The translations under genes and the position numbers were made by a program. The notes under the pieces are model-generated. The model made no database searches, was not told the origin of the DNA, and worked only from the letters and a program-made list of their open reading frames with translations. Below, piece after piece: positions 15,031-24,007 of a stretch of 33,021 nt of DNA (positions are counted from its first letter, which is position 1; each line of letters begins with the position of its first letter). The stretch is from Nonomuraea indica (lineage in GTDB: Bacteria > Actinomycetota > Actinomycetes > Streptosporangiales > Streptosporangiaceae), in assembly GCF_002850745.1 (NCBI RefSeq), contig NZ_KZ559486.1, forward strand, positions 2,943 to 35,963, written 5' to 3'.

Positions 15031-15284
15031 AGGGTGACGTCGCGGGTCGGGGCGGGACGCTGTTGGCCGCAGGCGGTCGGGCGGGGGCGGTGCGGGAGGT
15101 AGACTTTCCGATGGCCTGTCACCACAGGCCGACTTCGCATGCCCCATCGCGGATCGCACCATCGGTCCGGGTCTCGGCTCGGCTGGAGCGGTTCGGGGCA
15201 TCAGGGCGGCACCCGACGGGTTGCCGCGACACAACCGAGAATGGCGCCTGCCCGCTACGGCGCCCAGACCTGGAGGACCAGCAC
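15031..15284 (+). promoter_or_regulatory. Upstream region and leader of rpsB
   Basis: A -10-like TAGACT lies at 15100-15105, without a convincing -35. It is followed by a perfect 7-bp hairpin GGCCTGT/ACAGGCC (15113-15130, 4-nt loop) and a smaller GGTTG/CAACC stem near 15218-15236. If transcription begins near 15112, rpsB has a structured leader of about 170 nt, which would suit S2 autoregulation. I do not recognise a described RNA family. Confidence 0.35.
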
Positions 15285-16196
<912 letters not shown>

Positions 16197-16855
16197 CCCG
16201 TCAGGAGCGGGTCCGTCCGGGTCCGGTCCATGGTCTTCGCCCGACTGCGTCGGGTCGGCCAGGAGGCACGAGTGGCTCCTGGCTCCGGCTCATGATCGGA
16301 GGTCCTGGCCTCTCGCCGCAAGGCGTCAGGCCGGGGCCTCGCGGCGAGACTGAGCGGATGACCCGGGTGAGGTTCGGGCGCTTCGGGGCAAGGATTCGTT
16401 GAAGGTTCGTGGCCGCGAGGCCAGAGGGTGAAGAACCGGGCCGGTGTTCGATCGAAGGTCCGGGCTCCTGCGGCCGGCCGGGCTCGGGCGGCGCGCTCGG
16501 AGCCGGGGAGTCGAACCGGGGCCGGGCTGCCGGCCGGGCACCGACCGCCACGCATCGGGAGGCCGTGCCTTGGCAGACCGCACTCCGGCAGACCGCGCTC
16601 CGGCAGGCCCGACCCGGGCAGACCGCACTTCGACGGGCCGCACACCGACGGGCCGCACTGCAGACCGCACCTCGACAGACCGCACATCACGGTCGCCGAC
16701 CAGGGCCGGACGGCTCGGGTGGGCGGCCACCGGCTCGGGTTAGTGACCGAGCAAGCCAGGCTCCCGTACGGCACCCGCCGGGCCGTACGACAGAGGGCGG
16801 GCGCCGGACCCCCGGCACCCACCCGATCAACGACGAAATCCCACGAGGAAAAGCA
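16197..16855. other. Long structured gap between rpsB and tsf
   Basis: A 659-nt gap where the two genes are normally close. No supported gene. It contains stem-loops GCCAGGAG/CTCCTGGC (16258-16283) and TCTCGCCGC/GCGGCGAGA (16311-16349, with an inner AGGC/GCCT pair). A 15-bp repeat array follows (16572-16689, separate entry). The tsf frame is open leftward through the array, but the good ribosome-binding site sits directly before the canonical tsf start. Confidence 0.6.
16572..16689. repeat. Approximately 15-bp degenerate tandem repeat, about eight copies
   Basis: The consensus GGCAGACCGCACTCC recurs from 16572 with copies varying between 12 and 17 bp. The best-preserved pair is at 16572 and 16587. 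Variants read GACGGGCCGCACACC and ACAGACCGCAC. Confidence 0.8.
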
Positions 16856-17689
16856 ATGGCTTCCGTGAACATGGCCGACGTCAAGCGGCTTCGCGAGATC
16901 ACCGCTGCCGGCATGATGGACTGCAAGAAGGCGCTCGAGGAGGCTGACGGCGACTTCGACCGCGCCATCGAGCTGCTGCGCCTCAAGGGCGCCAAGGACG
17001 TAGGCAAGCGCGAGGCGCGCACCGCCTCCAACGGCCTGGTCGCGCTCAAGCAGGACGGCGACGCCGCCGCTGCGCTGCTCGAGCTCAACTGCGAGACCGA
17101 CTTCGTGGCCAAGGGCGAGCGCTTCCAGGAGCTGGCCGCCCAGGTCGTCGCGCACGTGCTGGCCACCAAGCCGGCCGACGTGGCGTCCCTGCTGGAGTCC
17201 TCCTTCGACGGCAAGACCGTCAAGGAGCACCTCGACGTCGCCAACGCCGCGCTCGGCGAGAAGATCGAGATCCGCCGTTTCGCGGTTCTCGAGGGCGGTT
17301 ACATCGGCGCCTACATGCACCGCACCGACCCGGCGCTGCCCCCGGCCGTCGGCGTTCTCGTGCAGCTCGACAAGCCGAACGCCGACGTGGCCAAGGACAT
17401 CGCGCAGCACGCCGCCGCGATGGCCCCGCAGTACCTCAACGCCGCCGCCGTGCCGGGCGAGGTCATCGCGAAGGAGCGCAAGCTCTTCGAGGAGATGACC
17501 CGCGAGGAGGGCAAGCCCGAGGCCGCCATCGGCAAGATCGTCGAGGGTCGCGTCAACGGCTGGTACAAGGACTTCACCCTGCTCCAGCAGGCGTTCGTCA
17601 AGGACAACAAGAAGAGCGTGGGCAAGTACGCCGAGGAGAACGGCGTCGAGGTGCTGGGCTTCGTTCGCTACAAGGTCGGTCAGGCTTAG
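16856..17689 (+). CDS. tsf: Translation elongation factor Ts
   Basis: A 277-residue guanine-nucleotide exchange factor for EF-Tu. The N-terminal UBA-like module reads DVKRLREITAAGMMDCKKAL, followed by GDFDRAIELLRLKGAKD. The core carries the hallmark ELNCETDFVAKGERF. The C-terminal half includes KIVEGRVNGWYKDFTLLQQ and ends LGFVRYKVGQA. The ATG at 16856 has GAGGA about 6 nt upstream. pyrH follows after 51 nt, continuing the rpsB-tsf-pyrH-frr order. Confidence 0.97.
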   Translation: MASVNMADVKRLREITAAGMMDCKKALEEADGDFDRAIELLRLKGAKDVGKREARTASNGLVALKQDGDAAAALLELNCETDFVAKGERFQELAAQVVAHVLATKPADVASLLESSFDGKTVKEHLDVANAALGEKIEIRRFAVLEGGYIGAYMHRTDPALPPAVGVLVQLDKPNADVAKDIAQHAAAMAPQYLNAAAVPGEVIAKERKLFEEMTREEGKPEAAIGKIVEGRVNGWYKDFTLLQQAFVKDNKKSVGKYAEENGVEVLGFVRYKVGQA

Positions 17690-17740
17690 GCTTGAGCGAA
17701 CCCCCAGCCCCACGAACCGCCTAAGAAGGAGGCCGCCGCC

Positions 17741-18523
17741 GTGCAGGAGAATCAGGAGCCAGCCACGTCGGCGGCTTCTTCGCATCCGGGTCCGTCCCAG
17801 AGCCCGCTGAGGTGGAAGCGGGTGATGCTGAAGCTGTCGGGTGAGGCGTTCGCGGGTGGCGACCCGCTGGGCATCGACCCGCTGGTGGTCGACCATCTCG
17901 CCGACTCCATCGCCGAGGCCGTACGCGAGGGCGTGCAGGTGGCGGTGGTGGTCGGCGGGGGCAACATGTTCCGTGGCGCGGCCCTGTCCGAGCAGGGCAT
18001 CGACCGGGCCCGCGCCGACTACATGGGCATGCTCGGCACGGTCATCAACTGCCTCGCGCTGCAGGACTTCCTGGAGCGGCGCGGCGTCGAGACGAGAGTC
18101 CAGACCGCCATCACCATGCAGCAGGTGGCCGAGCCGTTCCTGCCGCGCCGGGCGATCAGGCACCTGGAGAAGGGCCGCGTGGTGATCTTCGGTGCGGGGC
18201 TCGGCTCGCCGTTCTTCTCCACCGACACCGCCGCGTCGCAGCGGGCGCTGGAGATCGGCGCCGAGGCGCTGCTCAAGGGCACCCAGGTGGACGGCGTCTA
18301 CGACTCCGACCCGCGCAAGAACCCCGACGCGGTGCGCTTCGACCACCTCGACTACGGAGAGGTGCTGATCCGCGACCTGCAGGTCATGGACGCCACCGCG
18401 ATCAGCCTCTGCAAGGACAACGACCTGCCGATCGTGGTCTTCGACCTGATGGGCGAGGGCAACATCCTGCGCGCGGTCCGCGGTGAGAAAATCGGCACGC
18501 TGGTGAGTCCCGCAGGGAAATGA
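17741..18523 (+). CDS. pyrH: Uridylate kinase
   Basis: A 260-residue bacterial-type UMP kinase of the amino-acid-kinase fold, making UDP from UMP and ATP for pyrimidine nucleotide supply. Motifs: RVMLKLSGEAFAGGD near residue 27, the glycine-rich VAVVVGGGNMFRG, the segment RADYMGMLGTVINCLALQD, and the catalytic/ATP-site stretch FSTDTAASQRALEIGAEALLKGTQVDGVYDSDP (about residues 163-195). The GTG start has AAGGAGG 10 nt upstream. An extension of about 25 residues precedes the conserved core; such extensions are common in actinobacteria. Spaced 42 nt from frr. Confidence 0.97.
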   Translation: MQENQEPATSAASSHPGPSQSPLRWKRVMLKLSGEAFAGGDPLGIDPLVVDHLADSIAEAVREGVQVAVVVGGGNMFRGAALSEQGIDRARADYMGMLGTVINCLALQDFLERRGVETRVQTAITMQQVAEPFLPRRAIRHLEKGRVVIFGAGLGSPFFSTDTAASQRALEIGAEALLKGTQVDGVYDSDPRKNPDAVRFDHLDYGEVLIRDLQVMDATAISLCKDNDLPIVVFDLMGEGNILRAVRGEKIGTLVSPAGK

Positions 18524-18565
18524 CGGAGCGAGCCCGATCCGCCAGCTAGTAGACAGGGAGCCGCT

Positions 18566-19123
18566 GTGATCGACGAAACTCTCCTCGAAGCCGAGGAAAA
18601 GATGGACAAGGCCGTGTCGGTCGCGAAGGAGGACTTCGCGGGCATCCGCACGGGTCGTGTCACCCCCTCCATGTTCAACAAGATCAGTGCCGACTACTAC
18701 GGTTCGCCGACACCGATTCAGCAGCTGGCCTCGTTCCACGTGCCCGAGGCCCGCATGGTCATCATCCAGCCCTATGACAAGAGCTCGATGGCCGCGATCG
18801 AGAAGGCGATCCGCGACTCCGACCTGGGCGTCAACCCGGGCAACGACGGCGCGGTGATCCGGGTGACGTTCCCCGAGCTTTCGGAGGAGCGCCGCAAGGA
18901 GTACATCAAGGTCGCCCGGAACAAGGGCGAGCACGCCAAGGTCTCGGTGCGGAACATCCGCCGTGCGGCCAAGGAGACCCTCGACAAGATGATCAAGGAT
19001 GGCGACGCCGGCGAGGACGAGGTCCGGCGCGCCGAGAAAGAGCTCGACGACATCACGCAGAAGCACGTCGCCAAGATCGACGAGTTGCTCAAGCACAAGG
19101 AAGCCGAGCTGCTCGAGGTCTGA
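18566..19123 (+). CDS. frr: Ribosome recycling factor
   Basis: A 185-residue factor that, with EF-G, splits post-termination ribosomes. The whole two-domain structure is evident: N-terminal helix MDKAVSVAKEDFAGIRTGR, domain II from ISADYYGSPTPIQQLASF through MVIIQPYDKSSM and DLGVNPGNDGAVIRV, and the return helices PELSEERRKEYIKVARNKGEHAKVSVRNIRR. GTG start with AGGGAG 5 nt upstream. A 28-bp perfect palindrome begins 13 nt after the stop. Confidence 0.97.
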   Translation: MIDETLLEAEEKMDKAVSVAKEDFAGIRTGRVTPSMFNKISADYYGSPTPIQQLASFHVPEARMVIIQPYDKSSMAAIEKAIRDSDLGVNPGNDGAVIRVTFPELSEERRKEYIKVARNKGEHAKVSVRNIRRAAKETLDKMIKDGDAGEDEVRRAEKELDDITQKHVAKIDELLKHKEAELLEV

Positions 19124-19135
19124 GCGGCGCGCCGC

Positions 19136-19163
19136 ACGGCCCTCGCCCCGGGGCGAGGGCCGT
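19136..19163. terminator. 28-bp perfect palindrome between frr and cdsA
   Basis: Bases 19136-19149 (ACGGCCCTCGCCCC) are followed immediately by their exact reverse complement (19150-19163). As RNA it would fold into about a 12-bp stem with a 4-nt loop. It lies 13 nt after the frr stop and 18 nt before the cdsA start, with no T-run. It is either a terminator of the tsf-pyrH-frr unit or an attenuating/processing hairpin. Confidence 0.7.
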
Positions 19164-19181
19164 GGCATATGGAGAGTCTCA

Positions 19182-20021
19182 GTGGAAGAACGTACGGCTG
19201 GCAGCAGCCCGAGCGGCGGCAGCCGTACCGGGAGAAACCTGCCCGCCGCGATCGCGGTGGGCGTGGGGCTGGGCACGCTGGTCATCGCCTCCCTCTACAC
19301 GATCAAGGAACTCTTCCTGCTCGTGGTGGTGGCGGCCGTCGGGGTCGGCACGGTGGAGCTGGTACGGGCGTTCGCCACGCGCGGCATCCGGGTGCCGGTG
19401 GTGCCGGTGCTGGTGGCGCTGGCCGCCATGCAGGCCGGGGCCTACTGGGGTGGGCCGGTCTGGTTGCTGGGCACGTTCGTGGTCGCCACGTTCGTGCTGC
19501 TGATCTGGCGGATGTTCAGCGACGGCACGGACGGTTATGTCCGGGACGCGACGGCGTCGGTCTTCCTGCTGGCGTACCCGCCGCTGCTGGCGGGGTTCGT
19601 CGCGCTGCTGCTGGCGCCGCCGGACGGGCGGAGCCGGGTGGTCGTGTTCATCGCGGTCACGGTGGCGAGTGACATCGGCGGCTACATCGCCGGCGTGCTG
19701 TTCGGGCGGCACAAGATGAGCGTCATCAGCCCGAAGAAGACCTGGGAGGGGTTCGCCGGGTCGGTCATCGCCTGCATGGCCGTGGGGGCGTGGCTGGTCG
19801 TCTGGCTCTTCGACGGGGCGATCTGGCAGGGCGCGCTGATCGGCGCGCTGGGCGCGATGCTGGCGACCGCGGGCGACCTCGTCGAGTCGATGATCAAGCG
19901 AGATCTCGGCATCAAGGATCTCGGATCGATCCTGCCGGGGCACGGCGGGCTGATGGACCGGCTCGACTCGCTGGTGACGACGCTGGTCCCGGTCTGGCTG
20001 CTGCTGTCGTTGTTCTTCTGA
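19182..20021 (+). CDS. cdsA: Phosphatidate cytidylyltransferase
   Basis: A 279-residue integral membrane enzyme converting phosphatidic acid and CTP to CDP-diacylglycerol, the precursor of phosphatidylinositol, phosphatidylglycerol and cardiolipin. About eight hydrophobic segments are visible, starting at LPAAIAVGVGLGTLVIASLY. The full CDS family signature lies at residues 236-262 (SMIKRDLGIKDLGS...PGHGGLMDRLD), with the second conserved stretch SDIGGYIAG...SPKKTWEGF before it. The GTG at 19182 is chosen because GGAGAG precedes it by 5 nt and the upstream frame overlaps frr and the palindrome. Convergent with the next gene. Confidence 0.95.
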   Translation: MEERTAGSSPSGGSRTGRNLPAAIAVGVGLGTLVIASLYTIKELFLLVVVAAVGVGTVELVRAFATRGIRVPVVPVLVALAAMQAGAYWGGPVWLLGTFVVATFVLLIWRMFSDGTDGYVRDATASVFLLAYPPLLAGFVALLLAPPDGRSRVVVFIAVTVASDIGGYIAGVLFGRHKMSVISPKKTWEGFAGSVIACMAVGAWLVVWLFDGAIWQGALIGALGAMLATAGDLVESMIKRDLGIKDLGSILPGHGGLMDRLDSLVTTLVPVWLLLSLFF

Positions 20022-20024
20022 CGC

Positions 20025-20069
20025 CTGGTCTCCCGGGCGCCGGGCGCGGCGCAGCGGCGGCGGGACCAG
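20025..20069. terminator. Imperfect stem-loop between convergent cdsA and SUFU gene
   Basis: CTGGTC (20025-20030) pairs with GACCAG (20064-20069), extended by CC/GG beyond a one-base bulge, around a GC-rich loop. It lies between two converging genes and could act on both strands. Confidence 0.35.
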
Positions 20070-20079
20070 CTGAACGGGT

Positions 20080-21102
20080 CTAGTGGCGGTGCTCGTCCAG
20101 TTGCCGGGCGGTCACCGGCACCAGCCACAGCCAGCGGACGCCCTCGCCGCCGAACGTGAAGCCGGACATGTGCGGCATGCCGGGCTGTTCGGCCAGCATG
20201 AGCACGCCGGCGTACTGCGGCCCGAGCGGGAACGTCGACGGTTCGTGATACCACTTGGCCGTGTGCCCGTGGCCCAGCCAGGTGACCGAGTGCCACGGAT
20301 ACTGCGACAGCCACACCAGCAGCAGCGCCACCTCGCGAGGGTCGTCGCGGGTGGCCACGGCCAGCTCGACACGGGCGTAGGCGTCGGGCTTGTCGATCCA
20401 CTGCTCGACCGTCGGCATGCGCTGGCAGCTCATGCCGACGGTGGACAGCACCGTGAACGCCCGGCCGGCGTGCGGCGGCCGCTCGGTGATGCCCACGGTG
20501 GGCAGTCGCTCGCCGCTGACGTCCCAGTAGCGGCCCGCAGGGCCGAGCACCCGGTCGAGGTGGCTCATCACGAACTGCTGGAACGACGGCCACGACCCCT
20601 GAGAGTGCCGCCACCGCCAGTAGGAGCGGGCGTTGGAGATGCGCGGGTCCAGCCCTTCGAGCGCCTCCGACAGGGCCCAGGCGAACGGCGTCTCACCCAC
20701 CGCGTCCCGGGCGTACCCGGGCATGCCTCTGCCCATGTCGGCCCAGCCGGGGATCACCGCGAGCAGGTCGTCGTCCTCGTAGAGGGCCACCCCGTCGCCC
20801 TCCTCGAACCACAGGGCGGTCAACTGCCCGAGGGGCCGCCGACCGGCCGGGTGCGTCGTGTGGGGGGCCGGCATCACGGGCGGCAGGCCGGCGGAGACCC
20901 TGCCCGGATCGACCGTCTCCGGGGCGGGCCGGTGGTTGGCGAGCCACACCGCGCCGTGCACGGTGCCGTCGGGGGAGCACAGGTAGGCCACCGAGGCGTC
21001 CTCGTCTCGTTCGACCACGAGTGTCCGGCTCCCGTACGGGTTGCCGGCGGTGAGGACGACCTCGGTCCGTCCCTCGCTGGACGCCGACCGGAAAATCGCC
21101 AT
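20080..21102 (-). CDS. Suppressor-of-fused (SUFU) domain protein
   Basis: A 340-residue soluble protein. The C-terminal half (about residues 170-335) matches the bacterial SUFU-domain pattern: FTVLSTVGMSCQRMP, ARVELAVATRD, the proline/tryptophan-rich SQYPWHSVTWLGHGHT, a strand YAGVLMLAEQPG, and the closing EGVRWLWLVPVTARQLDEH. The N-terminal half contains an acidic strand region (TALWFEEGDGVALYEDDDLLAVIPGW) and is unassigned. SUFU domains are protein-binding modules; in bacteria they occur near contact-dependent and polymorphic-toxin immunity proteins, but no toxin gene is visible here. The ATG at 21102 lies 8 nt from a -10-like TACAGT and lacks a ribosome-binding site. Confidence 0.75.
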   Translation of the reverse strand: MAIFRSASSEGRTEVVLTAGNPYGSRTLVVERDEDASVAYLCSPDGTVHGAVWLANHRPAPETVDPGRVSAGLPPVMPAPHTTHPAGRRPLGQLTALWFEEGDGVALYEDDDLLAVIPGWADMGRGMPGYARDAVGETPFAWALSEALEGLDPRISNARSYWRWRHSQGSWPSFQQFVMSHLDRVLGPAGRYWDVSGERLPTVGITERPPHAGRAFTVLSTVGMSCQRMPTVEQWIDKPDAYARVELAVATRDDPREVALLLVWLSQYPWHSVTWLGHGHTAKWYHEPSTFPLGPQYAGVLMLAEQPGMPHMSGFTFGGEGVRWLWLVPVTARQLDEHRH

Positions 21103-21116
21103 ACGCAACGACTGTA
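21103..21116 (-). promoter_or_regulatory. -10 element for leaderless SUFU-gene transcript
   Basis: TACAGT on the minus strand (21111-21116) lies 8 nt before the ATG. No Shine-Dalgarno sequence or clear -35 is visible. Confidence 0.4.
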
Positions 21117-21340
21117 GAACGGCCGACCACCTCAGGCGACCCGTACGGCGAGGATGGTCCGTCCGCATGGCGGGCTGCCGCGGATGGAGCAGGACGGTCC
21201 GCATGCGGTCCGTGCGTACGGCAGGGCGTTCCGTGCTGCCGGGTCACCGTGGGCCGGGACCGTCAGAGGGGATGGAATGGCGCGGGGCGGGTCGAGCGTT
21301 CACTACCCTGGTCGGTAACCCTCTAGCAGAAGGCAGTCCC

Positions 21341-22441
21341 GTGTCCCAGCAGCCAGGCCAGCTCACCTTCGTCGCGCCGCGCCGGGCCAAGCCCGCCAGG
21401 CACCTGGCCGACCTGTCGATGGCCGACCGCCGCGCGGCGGTCGCCGAGCTGGGCGAGAAGGCCTTCCGCGCCGACCAGTTGTCGCGTCACTACTTCGAGC
21501 GGCTCACCACCGACGTGCGGGAGATGACCGACCTGCCCGCCGCGTCCCGTGACCGGCTGGCGTCGCTGCTGCCGCCGCTGCTGACCGCGGTGAAGGAGCT
21601 CACGACCGACGGCGGCACCACCCGCAAGACGCTGTGGCGGCTGTTCGACGGCGCGCTGGTGGAGTCGGTGCTGATGCGTTATCCCGACCGGGTGACGATG
21701 TGCGTGTCGTCGCAGGCGGGCTGCGGCATGAACTGCCCGTTCTGCGCCACCGGCCAGGCGGGGCTGACCCGCAACATGTCCACGGCCGAGATCGTCGAGC
21801 AGGTCGTCTCGGGTGCCCGCGCGCTGGCGGCCGGGGAGGTGCCGGGCGGGCCGGGCCGCGTCAGCAACGTCGTGTTCATGGGCATGGGCGAGCCGCTGGC
21901 CAACTACAAGCAGGTCATCGGAGCGGTCCGCCGGCTGGTGGAGCCGGCTCCGCACGGGCTCGGCATCTCGGCGCGCGGCGTCACGGTCTCCACGGTCGGC
22001 CTGGTGCCGGCGATCGGCAAGCTCGCCGACGAGGGTCTGCCGGTGACGCTCGCCCTGTCCCTGCACGCGCCCGACGACGAGCTGCGCGACACGCTGGTGC
22101 CCATCAACACCCGCTGGAAGGTGTCGGAGGTGCTCGACGCGGCCTGGGCGTACGCGGCGCGCACCAAGCGGCGTGTGTCGATCGAGTACGCGCTCATCAA
22201 GGACGTCAACGACCAGGAGTGGCGCGCCGACCTGCTCGGCAAGCTGGTCAAGAACAAGCTGGTGCACGTCAACCTGATCCCGCTCAACCCGACGCCCGGC
22301 TCCAAGTGGACGGCCTCCCGCCCGGAGGACGAGCGGGCGTTCGTCCGGCGCCTGCAGTTCCACGGCGTGCCGGTGACGGTGCGTGACACGCGCGGGCGCG
22401 AGATCGACGGCGCCTGCGGCCAGCTCGCCGCCGCCGAGTGA
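21341..22441 (+). CDS. rlmN: 23S rRNA/tRNA adenine-C2 methyltransferase RlmN
   Basis: A 366-residue dual-specificity radical-SAM enzyme that methylates C2 of A2503 in 23S rRNA and of A37 in some tRNAs. The [4Fe-4S]/SAM motif CGMNCPFC has its cysteines at 128, 132 and 135. The two mechanistic cysteines are present: Cys121 in TMCVSSQAG and the methyl-carrying Cys359 in GREIDGACGQLA. Other marks are GAVESVL-like GALVESVLMRYPDR, FMGMGEPLANY, ALSLHAPDDELRD and HVNLIPLNPTPGS. The GTG at 21341 follows AGAAGG; the frame is open further left, but without conserved sequence. Divergent from the SUFU gene. Confidence 0.95.
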   Translation: MSQQPGQLTFVAPRRAKPARHLADLSMADRRAAVAELGEKAFRADQLSRHYFERLTTDVREMTDLPAASRDRLASLLPPLLTAVKELTTDGGTTRKTLWRLFDGALVESVLMRYPDRVTMCVSSQAGCGMNCPFCATGQAGLTRNMSTAEIVEQVVSGARALAAGEVPGGPGRVSNVVFMGMGEPLANYKQVIGAVRRLVEPAPHGLGISARGVTVSTVGLVPAIGKLADEGLPVTLALSLHAPDDELRDTLVPINTRWKVSEVLDAAWAYAARTKRRVSIEYALIKDVNDQEWRADLLGKLVKNKLVHVNLIPLNPTPGSKWTASRPEDERAFVRRLQFHGVPVTVRDTRGREIDGACGQLAAAE

Positions 22442-22479
22442 CCGGCCGGGAGTGACGAGCCCGAGGTCACGGGGCGCGT

Positions 22480-22521
22480 CACAGGCCCGGTGTCACGGGC
22501 CCGGCGTCACGGGCCCGCTGT
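22480..22521. repeat. 14-bp tandem repeat between convergent genes
   Basis: CACGGGCCCGGCGT-type units at 22480, 22494 and 22508 differ by one to three bases; a shorter relative precedes at 22468. Each contains the palindrome GGGCCC, so copies can pair with each other. The array sits between rlmN and the convergent ABC permease gene and reaches its stop codon, so it could serve as a bidirectional terminator. Confidence 0.75.
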
Positions 22522-23192
22522 CACGGGCGGGTGCGGCGCAGGCGCGCGTACGTGGCCACAGCGGCGAGACACCACGCCAGCGAGACGGCGGCCAGCACGG
22601 GCAGCCGGGCGGTGAGCTCCCCTGCCGTGGCGGCCTTCATCCAGGCGGTCACGGGCACCGTCAGCCAGTACACCGGTGAGGCGCTGACCAGCAGCATCGC
22701 CAGATACCCGGCGAGCAGCCCCATGATGGACAGCGCCGGCGAGGGCACGATCGCGCGGCTGGTGAGCGCGCCGAGGGCCAGGCCCGTCACGGCGGCGAGG
22801 CCGTGCAGCGCGGCGGCGGCCAGGGTGACCGCCGGCGAGGGGAGGACCGACAGGCCCCATGCCAGGCCCCAGCCGAACACCAGCGCCGCGAACGCCACAC
22901 ACGCCGTGAGCGCGGCCAGCAGCCCGGCGACGACCTCGCGGGTGCCGCTGCCGACGGCGGTGGCGGAGACGACGCGCTGCTGGTCCGGCTCGGTGTCGAG
23001 GACGCTGCGCGCGGCCCAGGCCAGGAACGGCAGGACGAGCACGGCCGAGTCCGCCAGCGCGGTCGCCCCGGACTCCGCGGGCGCGCGGTTGCCGTGCACG
23101 ATCGCGAGCACGGTCAGCACGGGCAGCAGGGCCTGGTAAGCGCGGTGCGACCGCACGTAGGCGGTGACGCGGAAGACGACCAGAGCGGTCAT
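22521..23192 (-). CDS. ABC transporter membrane subunit (predicted)
   Basis: A 223-residue very hydrophobic protein with about six membrane segments, for example AVLVLPFLAWAARSVL, LLAALTACVAFAALVFGW, LAAAALHGLAAVTGLALGAL and LPVLAAVSLAWCLAAVATYA. No conserved motif identifies a substrate. Its ATG overlaps the stop of the ATPase gene by four bases (ATGA), so it is almost certainly the permease of that ATPase in a two-gene exporter-type ABC system. The transport direction and substrate cannot be read from sequence. Confidence 0.82.
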   Translation of the reverse strand: MTALVVFRVTAYVRSHRAYQALLPVLTVLAIVHGNRAPAESGATALADSAVLVLPFLAWAARSVLDTEPDQQRVVSATAVGSGTREVVAGLLAALTACVAFAALVFGWGLAWGLSVLPSPAVTLAAAALHGLAAVTGLALGALTSRAIVPSPALSIMGLLAGYLAMLLVSASPVYWLTVPVTAWMKAATAGELTARLPVLAAVSLAWCLAAVATYARLRRTRP

Positions 23193-23917
23193 CCGACCTC
23201 CTCCGGGGTCACGGGGCGGGCCTGATACCCGTCGCTCCGGACGCGATGCAGGAACGCCGGCAGCTCGCCCGCCGGGACCCGCACCTCCACGGTCACCCGC
23301 GCCTCGCCCGGCCCTTCGGGGGCGGCGACTTCGGCGAGCCGGCCGTCCTGGAGCGCCCAGTGACGCAGCCCGGCCAGGCCGCGCAAGCCGCCCTGATGGT
23401 CGCTGGCCACCACGACGCCGCCGCGGTCCGCGACCTCGGTCATGATCGCGGGCAGTGCTTCGCGGGTGTCCCGGTCCAGCCCGGCGAACGGCTCGTCGAG
23501 GATGAGCAGCCCCGGGCCGGGCATGAGCGCCTGGGCGAGCCCCACCTTGTGCGCGCTGCCCTTGGACAGCTCCCGCAGCCGCACCCCCAGCAGGTGCGTC
23601 ATGTTCAGGCGTTCGGCCCACGGCTCCCAGCGGGCGCCGCCCCGCACCCGGGACATGTGCCGCAGGTAGCCCGCCACGGTGAACGGTTGCCCGGCGGGGA
23701 ACCGGTCGGGAGCGAAGCCCACGACGGCCGGCCGGCCCGTCACCGTCCCCGAGGTGGGCGGGGTGAGCCCGGCCAGGAGCCGCAGCAGGGTCGACTTGCC
23801 CGCCCCGTTCGCCCCGGCCAGCTCGATCACGTCGCCGGGGTCGAGGCGGGCGTCGATGCCCCGGAGGACGTCCTGTGCCCGTCTCCGATAGCGGAACGAG
23901 ACCCGTGACAGCCGCAT
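23189..23917 (-). CDS. ABC transporter ATP-binding subunit
   Basis: A 242-residue ATPase. Walker A GANGAGKST is at residues 35-43 (Lys41), Walker B is LLILDEPFAGLD, and the H-loop is VVASDHQGG. The signature motif is LSKGSAHKVGLAQAL in place of the usual LSGGQ, a variant seen in small exporter-type ATPases. About 40 residues after the ATPase core (EARVTVEVRVPAGELPAFL) may be a regulatory tail. The ATG at 23917 is 8 nt from -10-like TACGGT. It is translationally coupled to the permease gene. Confidence 0.9.
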   Translation of the reverse strand: MRLSRVSFRYRRRAQDVLRGIDARLDPGDVIELAGANGAGKSTLLRLLAGLTPPTSGTVTGRPAVVGFAPDRFPAGQPFTVAGYLRHMSRVRGGARWEPWAERLNMTHLLGVRLRELSKGSAHKVGLAQALMPGPGLLILDEPFAGLDRDTREALPAIMTEVADRGGVVVASDHQGGLRGLAGLRHWALQDGRLAEVAAPEGPGEARVTVEVRVPAGELPAFLHRVRSDGYQARPVTPEEVG

Positions 23918-23952
23918 GTGCGGTAACCGTAGGGCATGACTCGCTTTGTCGA
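23918..23952 (-). promoter_or_regulatory. Leaderless-type promoter of the ABC operon
   Basis: On the minus strand a -35-like TCGACA (23947-23952), a 15-nt spacer and -10-like TACGGT (23926-23931) precede the ATG by 8 nt. The same stretch reads TTGTCG (23946-23951) on the plus strand, a possible -35 for the divergent DivIVA-repeat gene with TAGGAG (23970-23975) as -10. Confidence 0.45.
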
Positions 23953-24007
23953 GATAAAGAGCCCCACAATAGGAGCGAACCCCCGGCACACCTCAGAAGG
24001 AGTGGGC

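Noticed and set aside
14727..15284. N-terminal extension of rpsB overlapping the ArsR-type gene
   Set aside because: The conserved S2 start has a good GGAGG, and the upstream part is an out-of-frame reading of another gene.
16409..16855. N-terminal extension of tsf through the 15-bp repeat array
   Set aside because: The frame is open, but the ribosome-binding site and conserved N-terminus are at 16856; the extension is repeat-derived.
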